From the NCBI GenBank assembly GCA_030068075.1, contig CM057832.1, positions 78,400,502 to 78,464,501 of the forward strand: a DNA stretch of 64,000 nucleotides, written 5' to 3'. Source of the stretch: Paguma larvata (Eukaryota; Chordata; Mammalia; Carnivora; Viverridae). Positions 55,911 through 64,000 of this stretch are shown here, piece after piece. The position numbers and the translations under genes are program-made. The stretch's first letter is position 1, and each line of letters opens with the position of its first letter. The notes beneath the pieces were generated by a model. The model saw only the letters and a list, made by a program, of their open reading frames with translations. It did no database searches and was not told the origin of the DNA.

Positions 55911-56079
55911 ATGAATGTTTGCGTTCACGGCTCACATTTTGTGTGACAACGTTTTTAATTGCTTTTGAAGGGAAGTAGTTTGCAGGTAATAGACCCGGGT
56001 GCCACTCCAGAGAAACACACAGAACACGAAAGGCTGTACTCCAACAGAAACTGCAGAAATGCAGAAATGGTCAAAAGCA

Positions 56080-56410
56080 CCATTGTGATGTCGCCTTTTA
56101 TTAGCCCAACTGAGGAGATGTAATTATTCTGCTAAGTCTTTGTTTGCTATTTGAGAGCAACAAATTAAACCTCACTAATCTACCTTGCTGGATGGTACTT
56201 ATCAAACCTAAGAGGCTTCAATTATCAACAGCTTAATAAACTTACTAATCTGCATTAAATGAAATCCTTTGCAAAATCACATTGAAACAATGCTTAAGTC
56301 GTAATCAGCCTGCCTGGTGTCTACAGCCTGCTGTGGCTGAGCCCCAGAATGCACTTCGTAATCAAATTCCATGTTAACTTAAACTCAGAAAGCGCCTAAT
56401 AGTTGGTCAC
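56080..56410. promoter_or_regulatory. Candidate conserved non-coding element
   Basis: About 330 repeat-free bases dense in developmental-type cores: 'gatgtaattattctgc', 'ctcactaatctacc' and 'cttactaatctgc' (paired TAATCT, OTX/PITX-like on one strand), 'gcattaaatg', 'cgtaatcagcc', 'cgtaatcaaattcc'. Even composition and lack of decay suggest constraint. No comparison could be made. Confidence 0.33.
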
Positions 56411-56689
56411 ATGTGTGTGTGCTTTTTTTTTTTAAGTCACATTTATTTATACAGCACCTTTTTAATCCAAAGAAAATTGACATTTAAGTATAAGTCAGAC
56501 AAGAATGTAATTTAAAACTGCTTAATTTCCACCACCGGTGGTACCAAAAAAAGCTTAAAAAAATGTTTTATTTTGCAAATGACAAGCCAGCACGGTAGCC
56601 AACAAGTCCCCATACGATACTCAGGGAATCCACAGTTGTCCTCATGTTATCAGTCCAGACCATAGTCCCTTGGGAGGTAAAAGAGGTGG
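56411..56689. other. Unique DNA
   Basis: T-run at 56424-56433; no family recognised. Confidence 0.5.
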
Positions 56690-56790
56690 GCAGTATGCTT
56701 TAGGTTTGCAAAAAGAGAAACTGAGGCAGTGGAATGCTTTGTGGCCAGTCATAATTGGAAACACAAGCAGGCTATCATTTCATCTCTTTT
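56690..56790 (-). repeat. MIR SINE fragment, reverse
   Basis: 'ggtttgcaaaaagagaaactgaggcagtggaatgctttgtggccagtcataattggaaacac' resembles the reverse MIR centre. Confidence 0.5.
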
Positions 56791-58262
56791 TTTCCCCCTA
56801 AGCATTCTAGGAAAGAAGATTATAAGCAAAATCACTGAGTGGTTTAGCATTCACCTGGATATTCTCCAAGTGATTTGTATCGATGCCTGGCACAGAGGTT
56901 CAAGTTGATAGTAACAGCATCTTGAGGAAGCATCAATTAGATCTTAAATGGTAAATCATGAGCAGAGGGGTACGGATTTGTGCATCTAAGAACACAAAGA
57001 AAGGGAGCCACAGAATTAAGCTGAACAAAGCACTTCAAGAATTTGTCCTCAATCATTTGGACTAATTAATCATACAAACCTGTCCAGAGCACATAGAACT
57101 CCACACATATGCAAATACCAACTAACATCCAGCTATTTCGGACTCTCTTGGCACCATTTACATTTAACACAGAAAATTCAGAACTTTCTATTTGGATACA
57201 ACAGAGGCTAGCAAGGACCGTTACCTGCAGTCTATCTAAGAAACAGAAGTTCTGATCTTCTCTGTTATTTCGAATTGTACGACTAAAATTATTTTTCGGA
57301 TCGTCTACATCAGCCTCTATTTCCTACGACTTGAAAATTTTTGAGCAGAAAAGTGGTGTAACATGATCTAAATTCAGTGGGAAAACATAATTGAGGGCAA
57401 TTATACTACTTAACAAACGGTTGAATTTAAATAATGACATCTAACGCTAAGAAAAGATGTTTTGTACCTTCAAAATAACATATTACAATCAAAAGACTTC
57501 TAATATTTTTTCCCTAGACTCCAAAAATATGATTCCTAGGCATTCAAGAATGATAATATGGGCCCATTGTTCTTCAAATATGTTAGTAAGCTACAATGCC
57601 AACAAAAGGAAGGGTGGAAACTTAATGCATTTTTATATATTATCTCTTTTCAGTGCTTTTCAGTATGTTTTCTGTAACGTAGAATTGATGACAGCGCAAT
57701 TTGGAGTGTTTCTACCAGATCCCAGCAACAACATAAAAAAAAAAAAAATGTGTGTGTACGTATGTGCGCATGTGTGGCACGCGTGAACACGTGATCCAGT
57801 AAATCTCTCAGTCAAGTCAGCGGAAATACTTTAAGACCGACAGGTTCGTTTTGCCCAGTATTTTAAGACTGGACAGTTCCACCCATGCGCACATGTTAGG
57901 AAAATAGAAGAGTAAAGTGTTCCATTGATGAACATATTAAAGATCGCTCCCTCCGCAGTTATTTTCTTGATAACTGTATCGTATTTCCCGCTCTTTTAAC
58001 AAATGTTTCTTAAGGGTCTATTAGGGACCATGCACTGGGATAAGGGAAGAGAGTAAACGTGCATGAGGATATAGGATAACTGGACACGATCAATAAGGAC
58101 AGAGAGTGGTAACAGGCAGGGAAAGGAAAGTACACACTTGGAACCTCAGAGGAGGAGACATTTTCCATTGTGGAGCTGGAAAGAGGAGAAGAAAGGAAAA
58201 TTAAAGCTAAATCTTAAGAAGTAGAAAGCATGGGAACAGGTCATTAAATGGAAACCACCTCC
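56791..58262. other. Unique DNA, nothing recognised
   Basis: An A13 run joins a GT-rich patch at 57736-57775. A 109-codon plus frame (57457-57786) ends in that patch and has no motif. Confidence 0.5.
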
Positions 58263-58513
58263 ACATATAGGTGGACTTTGTGAGACCTAACAGAAAACCA
58301 GGGGGGAGGGGAAGAGGGGAAGGAAAAAAAAAGCCACAGAGAGGGAAGAAGACATAACATAAGAGACTCTCAAAGACTAAGAACAAACTGAGGGGAGAGG
58401 GGGGTGTGGGAGGAAGGAGAGTGGGTGATGGGCACAGAGGAGGGCACTTGGGATGAACACTGGGTGTTGTATGGAAACCAATTTGACAATAAATTATTAG
58501 GAAAAAAAAAAAA
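58263..58513 (+). mobile_element. Recent 5'-truncated felid L1, 3' UTR only
   Basis: About 250 bases: G-rich 'ggggggaggggaagagggg', 'cataagagactctcaaagactaagaacaaactgagggg', 'gggtgatgggcacagaggagggcac', 'gggatgaacactgggtgttgtatgg', ending 'gacaataaatt' and an A-rich tail. Target duplication gaaaccacctcc at 58251-58262 and 58514-58525 without a difference. The 104-codon minus frame here is antisense L1. Confidence 0.94.
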
Positions 58514-59182
58514 GAAACCACCTCCCTGAAATCATAGAGATAGTGAAGGACAAATTCAGTTCATTCAAAGAAACACAACAAAAATCACGTAAGTGCTGAC
58601 TCTGCTAAGAGCACCACCTGTCTGCCAGACTCAGCTCAGGTCCCTCTCCTGGCCAAAACTGGGGGGTGGGGGGTGCTTTAGGGTCCATGTGCTGATGCTG
58701 GCCCACGACCTGTTTATGAATAATGAGAGAAGGGCAAAAGTTGAGAATACACATTTAGAACTTTCTGCAGCAACTCGCCACGGCCACAAAGTCCACGTGC
58801 ATCACCCATCCTTTTATGGCATTTTATAAAAGAATCAGTTTTCAATGGATTGAACGCTTATTTTAAATGATCCTTCCCTACAAATCATTTGAAAAGCATT
58901 GCTCTGGAATACAGCATCAACTGAAAAGCAGATACAGGGTCTTCCTAAAGTTTTGCTCTTCCTCTGCAACTTAAAAAAATTTGCACGTGATTTAGTGTTC
59001 AACAGATATTCTTGAATGCTGATGTGAATTGATTAAGAAGTAAGTGAACGCAACTCTGATGGCTGGTTTTCAAATTCTCCCTGTAATGGTCAAGTCACGC
59101 TCCGCATGGCATCAACTTTAATAAAGTATAATTAGCTCCACAACTAAGCTTTTGTTTACATTTTGTTCTTTTTAATTTTATT
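58514..59182. other. Unique DNA, possible conserved part at 58980-59150
   Basis: 'gatgtgaattgattaagaagtaag' and 'ctttaataaagtataattagctcc' are suggestive of regulatory sequence but weak. A 78-codon plus frame at 58593-58829 is featureless. Confidence 0.4.
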
Positions 59183-59373
59183 CTTTTAATGTTTGTTTAT
59201 TTTTGAGAGAAAGTGTGCAAGCAGGGAAGGGGCAGGGAGAAGGAGATAGAGGATCTGAAGCGGGCTCTGCACTGCCAGCAGAGAGCCCAATGCTTGGCTC
59301 AAACTCATGAACCGTGAGATCATGACCTGAGCTGAAGTTGGACGCTCAACCGACTGAGCTACCCAGGCGCCCC
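59183..59373 (-). mobile_element. Felid tRNA-derived SINE, first of two stacked
   Basis: Minus-strand copy ending 'gagctacccaggcgcccc'. The target text tacattttgttct (from 59157) on its left and tacgttttattct (59374-59386) on its right are its duplication, with two differences. Confidence 0.95.
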
Positions 59374-59390
59374 TACGTTTTATTCTTTTT

Positions 59391-59609
59391 TTTTTAATTT
59401 TTTTTAACGTTTATTTATTTTTGAGAGACATAGAGACAGAGCACGAGCAGGGAAGGGCAGAGAGAGAGGGAGATGCAGAATCCGAAGCAGGCTCCAGGCT
59501 CTGAGCTGTCAGCACAGAGCCTGACGTGAGACTTGAACTCACAGATGGTGAGATCATGACCTGAGCTAAAGTCGGCTGCCTAACCGACTGAGCCACCCAG
59601 GTGCACCCC
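59391..59609 (-). mobile_element. Felid tRNA-derived SINE, second of two stacked
   Basis: Minus-strand copy ending 'gagccacccaggtgcacccc'. Bracketed by tacgttttat at 59374-59383 and 59612-59621, so it entered the right-hand target copy left by the first SINE. Confidence 0.95.
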
Positions 59610-60579
59610 GCTACGTTTTATGCTTAATGGTTGTTTAAAGATTTCTTTGTGACCTGTAAGCACAGAGAACTGTTTTCTCTACCTGGTTCTCTCTTATGAA
59701 ATATTGGATTTGTACATTTGTGAAATGCATACCCTCTCCTAATAATTCACTTTCAAATAACTAATTCTGGGATCCCAAGTGGAGCAAAATGCATACGTGT
59801 GCATTTATGTGTCCCATAATCATAAAGTATTATCATAAAGTCAGTATTTAACAGTCATGTCCACATCACTATGACATGTGGTACACAAAGCAAAAAGGAA
59901 AAGGAAAAAGAAATGCTTGTTTTAATAAAAGAAACTGTGTGTGTGTGTGTGTGTGTGTGTGATGACTTTCCTTTACAGTTATATACTGAGCTAGAAAAAA
60001 GTGTGGTTCACCAGAATAGAAGTTACTTTTTTACTAAATTTTGGGGACAGGACCTAAGAGCTCTTGTAAACTCTGGGTCTGGAGTTCAAGTTCGTAGGCG
60101 AATCAGGATACTTTGCCTCTGCTCCACGATTTCCCAGTGATTGATGACCTAATTCTGCTCATAAAATACTTACACTTATCCCTCATGTGCCAATAGGAAT
60201 CTTAGATCACATTATTTAGTTAAATAAATCTGTAAAGAATTGCTGCTTGTGAAAACTTACATTTGCAACATCCAATCGCCCACAACCCCCTTTACCCAGG
60301 TGGTGAATATGATCTGTTCATGTTTCCTCAAAAAGTAGTATTGAAGTAAAGACTAATGACATTTTTACTCTTCTGTCTTGTTATTTGGAGCAGTCACAGA
60401 TCTGAAAGGAGGTTGGTGTTGAAAGGAGGCAGGGAGTGAGCAGGATGAGGGAACTATGCAAGACTGAGGACCAGCTGAGGGTCTAGATTTTCTTCTAGAA
60501 GTAATGACAAGTCCCTAGATGATTTGGGGGCCAGGCAGTGTCACGGGCCAGTTCGTTATTTTAAATGGCCATGACTAAA
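59610..60579. other. Unique DNA with a (GT)n run
   Basis: (GT)13 at 59936-59961. The 89-codon plus frame at 59871-60140 runs through it and is not a gene. Confidence 0.55.
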
Positions 60580-60845
60580 ACTGTTCCATGTGATACCGCG
60601 ATGATGGAGTCATGATGCTATGCATTTGGCAAAAACCCAGAGAACTATACAACACAAAGCGTGACCCGTGATATAAACCGTATCAATATCAGTTCATAAA
60701 TTTGAGCAGAGGTAGCACATCGGTGCAAGATGTTAAATAAGATGGAAACCATGGGGGTAGGGAATAAACGAGAATTCTCTGTACTTCTGTTCAATTTTTC
60801 CTCAAACCTCAAACTGCTCTAAGAAATTCTCTTAGTTAAGAGGGA
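60580..60845 (+). mobile_element. Old L1 3' UTR end, forward
   Basis: 'gccatttggcaaaaacccagagaactatacaacacaaagcgtgacc'-type text, 'catcggtgcaagatgttaaataag', 'tctctgtacttctgttcaatttttcctcaaacctcaaactgctctaag' is the standard L1MA/L1MB 3' end. Confidence 0.88.
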
Positions 60846-62149
60846 AAAAGAGATTCACGATAGTTGAACAACAAGGGGGACAAATTAGGAAGCCACACAG
60901 TTTATTTTTTTTAATATCCATATTAGCATAGCTTCTTTCAAAAGAATATTGCTATCAGACATTCATTCTGGTATCAAATATTCAAAGATTGGAATTCTAT
61001 CCATGAGAGTTAGGTGAGGTGCTAAGAAAATAGAGGAGAAAAAATCATGCTGCCATTCACTGGAACACAAATTGGGGATTAAATCTATATTTCTGTACAA
61101 GCTAATGTCATTTTTTATACCTACTTTTGAACTTGTGTTCATTTCTATGCATATCAAATTGAAATTAATATATTTAGAAAAAGCTAATATATGTATTTAT
61201 GTCTTCCAGGTCCTAAAATCTTCCATAGAGATTTTATAGCATACAAAGATAAGAATAAATCAAAAACATACAAGCTTTGATAGTGAGTACATAAGGGAAG
61301 GCACGGACATTATTTTGAAGCTAGGCCTAATAAACTTGAACCATCTTAAAACTTTAGTACAACGTAAGCAGAGGCTGACTTTATGTGGATGGTTTTATTT
61401 TCTACCTAACAATCTAGTAATTTGACAGAGAAATATGGCTATCAGATAAATATACTTATGATGCATTAACTTAATACCTAATAATTTTTTTTTTATTTCT
61501 AGAGAGTACTAACAATAGTTTCACATTGACATTGCTGGATCTATTTGCTTAAAACTTACTGCTGATGATAAAAATAAGATTGATTTGATCTCAGTCTCTC
61601 CAGTTAAATAATACTTGATTGTTAAGTTAAAAAAAAAAAAAAAGTACAAATCACAGGCAGTCTCTAAATATCCTGACCTGAATGGTCACCAAGATTTCAT
61701 TTATCGTTTGCTGGTGGATGAGGGCAAGAGGACTGATCTTGAAACCTCTTTCATTGGCAGAACTAGAAATGTCAAACATGAATTAATTGTAATAATGTCT
61801 TAATAATACTTGGACTCTTGCTGAAACAGAATTAGAACTTCTCATGTGTGCCAGATTGCTAAACGGGGGCATTCTTAAGCATGGTTGGCATCTAGCGAGA
61901 ATTCTTTAAGGGATTATTTATGAATTCAAATCTCCTTATGTACTTTGTCTCGGTAGCCACAAACCCTTGTACTCTGCCACCATTTTTGTTTGTTGTCAAA
62001 ACAATAACGGTTCCATGGATTTGTAAAAATTAAAATAAAAAAACAACCTCATTTTCAAAATGCCTCTCCATGTACTCTGTACATGCTAATGAGGGACTGA
62101 CTGCAAAGTCATCAGGTTCTGATTCCCGGAGTCCCCAGCTCTAAGAACT
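60846..62149. other. Unique AT-rich DNA, nothing recognised
   Basis: An A15 run lies near 61628-61642. No repeat body or exon recognised. Confidence 0.5.
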
Positions 62150-62285
62150 GAGGTTGACCTAAGAGATCACCAAGATTAAGTCACTTCCCCAGGGTCACAT
62201 GCATAGCCACCAACAAGCCGTGGCTGGGATGCGTATCCTGATCACTCATGCTCCCACCGCGCTCTGCCTTACAGCAGCTTTGAAT
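62150..62285 (-). repeat. MIR SINE fragment, reverse
   Basis: 'gattaagtcacttccccagggtcacatgcatagcc', 'ctgggatgcgtatcctgatcactcatgctcccaccgcgctctgcc' match the reverse MIR 5' half. Confidence 0.85.
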
Positions 62286-62459
62286 GGATAAAGACAAGCG
62301 GGATTTGACAAATAAAATTCCACAGCCAGATTTAAGTCTTTCCCTTGTGAGGATAAAGAGTTTGACCTGAGAAATCACTCATTGATGAAGATAAATCCGT
62401 GTCTCGGACAAATCAAAATACTTTAAAATAGTTAGGACCGATGATAGGAAAACTAAAAA
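62286..62459. other. Unique DNA
   Basis: Nothing recognised. Confidence 0.5.
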
Positions 62460-62682
62460 TAACTTTGAAGTGTATATATAAAATCTTTATAAATAAATAT
62501 ATGTAAATATTATAGAATTATAAATATATTTTAATTGTTATAAAATGTATTTTAAAAAACAATATGTAAAATTAAAAGCAATTGTAATATACAAACATGA
62601 ATACAACGTAAAACGGTAATATACAAAATAGAATATATTATGTATTATAAATATAAATATAGAAATATGAATGTATATTTAT
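62460..62682. repeat. AT-rich low-complexity tract
   Basis: Over 200 bases almost without G or C, made of 'ataaata', 'tataaatata' and similar. A SINE lies in its right end. Confidence 0.85.
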
Positions 62683-62892
62683 ATTTTTCAATGTTTATTC
62701 ATTTTGAGAGAGAGAAAGGTGAGCAGGGGAAAGGGGCAGAGAGAGAGAGAGAGAGAGTGAGAGAGAGAGAATCTTAAGCAGGCTCCACACACAGCGCAGA
62801 GCCTGATGCAAGGATCAATCCCACGACCCTGGGATCATAACCTGAGCAAAAATCAAAAGTCAGACACTCCAGCTGAGCCACTCAGATGTCCC
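62683..62892 (-). mobile_element. Felid tRNA-derived SINE, diverged
   Basis: 'caatgtttattcattttgagag' tail, GA-rich part with (GA)n, 'caggctccacacacagcgcagagcctgatgc', head 'gagccactcagatgtccct'. Worn body; target in the AT-rich tract, duplication uncertain. Confidence 0.93.
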
Positions 62893-62935
62893 TATTTGTA
62901 TATATCTTAAACTTCATTTATCTATGTATTTATTC

Positions 62936-62985
62936 ATATCTATCTATCTATCTAGAGAGAAAGAGAGAGAGAGGGAGGGAGGGAA
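62936..62985 (+). repeat. (TATC)n then (GA)n compound microsatellite
   Basis: About five TATC units to 62954 followed by GA and GGGA units. Confidence 0.9.
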
Positions 62986-63934
62986 GGCAGGCGGGTGGGG
63001 CGGAGAAAGGGCACTGGCTTCCTTAGTAGTGAATCCTGATGTGGGAATTCTACTACAAATACAACTACAGCTCCATATCCATCCTCGCCCTCTTCTCAAT
63101 ATCTTTGTCTTCCAAGGCAAAAGAGGCAAACGAAATAGAAATTAGCCTCTGAGTCTATGATATTTATGTCACAAAAATTCCACATTTCTACATAACACAA
63201 AATGTTTCCATTTCACGGCTCAGCCTATTTCTTTGGCTCCTGACAAAGAACAGTTCAGGAATGAGTAAGGTAAACAGAATTAAGGGCATAAAGGAGGACT
63301 TCCCCTCGCCCCAGCTCCTCATTTACTTGGTAGAGAACAAAGTTGCGTTTCCCATGGGACCAGCTTCCCTGAATACAGAAACCCGCCCTGACCACAAGTG
63401 GTGCACCCACACTGTTACACAGATACTCCTTTCCAACGAATGACTCATCATCTTAAACATCCTGGCTCTTGCAGAGTGTGTCACTCTCCTGGTTTTGTTA
63501 ATCATGATTTTTTTCTTTCATTTTCTCCTTCTCTGAGTGAAGTTTCTCCTATCATTATCTCTTCACGACATACAGCAGTTTTAGAGGGCCGGCACTATTA
63601 TAGTTCTGTTTCTCCGTGGATGGAGGCAGTCAAGTCCCTGAGAATATGTACCTGGCTTTTAAATGTTTATGTTACCAGCTATGGACACAGCTATTACTTT
63701 CAGACAGATGGCTGATCCTTGACTGTAAGTAGGATACTTTTCAAATAGGGACCTACATCCTCATTCAATTTTTCAGCAGTCTGTTAGGCTTGATGAAATA
63801 GATATACTTTTATTAAGATCAGGATGATTACAATGCACTTATAGCACTACAAAGAAGAAAAAGATCATTCAGCACCCCTAAAATCAGTCACAGAGTATGA
63901 AGAGCTTCAGGGTTCACTCGGAGCATAGGGACTT
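62986..63934. other. Unique DNA, nothing recognised
   Basis: Frames of 60-105 codons at 63261-63715 overlap on both strands and have no recognised motif. No repeat body seen. Confidence 0.5.
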
Positions 63935-64000
63935 TGGGTCTCTCAGGCTAAGCCAGTGGCTGATGTATAACTTTAGCACGGTGCTTAACCTCTGTAAGCC
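63935..64000 (+). repeat. MIR-like fragment cut by the window edge
   Basis: 'ctttagcacggtgcttaacctctgtaagcc' resembles the MIR 'gggcaagttacttaacctctctgagcc' core. The remainder lies beyond the window. Confidence 0.5.

Noticed and set aside
58207..58521. 104-codon proline-rich minus frame
   Set aside because: It is the antisense of the G-rich L1 3' UTR.

Overview
The window looks like carnivore nuclear DNA, most likely from a cat (Felidae). Two things point that way. About nineteen copies of a tRNA-derived SINE carry the felid head (GGGGCGCCTGGGTGGCTCAG and decayed versions) with a CT-rich middle and an AATAAATAAAC tail. A short, fresh-looking L1 3' end at 58263-58513 has the G-rich 3' UTR and polyadenylation end I associate with cat L1. 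The DNA is AT-rich, has no CpG island, and shows no protein-coding gene. Every open frame is short, and the longer ones either overlap repeats (7016-7501 lies in L2) or read as chance. The setting is therefore a gene desert or a long intron; which one cannot be told from this sequence.

Layout. 0-9 kb: an L1 3' end runs off the left edge, then unique DNA, an L2 split by a SINE, another L2 with a SINE in its tail, and an old L1 split by a MIR. 9-17 kb: an old L1 3' end on the + strand, a cluster of MIR, L2 and MER5A-like pieces, and an L2. 17-25 kb: unique DNA with one block that looks like a conserved element (17370-17660), a head-to-tail SINE pair, and a hairpin carrying splice-donor-like motifs on both strands. 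25-36 kb: an L1 on the - strand, a long unique stretch, a MIR carrying a SINE, an L1 with a MER20 in it, and another L1 apparently split by an LTR-like block. 36-48 kb: scattered SINEs, two of them with near-perfect target-site duplications, plus L2 and possible regulatory blocks. 48-64 kb: a 26-bp minisatellite, a (CA)18 run, a short tRNA-Gly-derived insertion, a second MER20, a further candidate regulatory block, a young L1, two SINEs stacked at one target, and an AT-rich tract.

The best single observation is at 50613-50693. It is a 39-bp insert whose last 35 bases follow the 5' half of tRNA-Gly(UCC), from the first base into the anticodon, with no poly(A), bracketed by 21-bp direct repeats. 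This looks like a retrotransposed tRNA 5' half. I saw no gene cluster, CRISPR array or other new system. No genes act together here; the content is layered retroelements, plus unique blocks that may be enhancers. All repeat family names come from recognising consensus-like wording by eye and need RepeatMasker to confirm.
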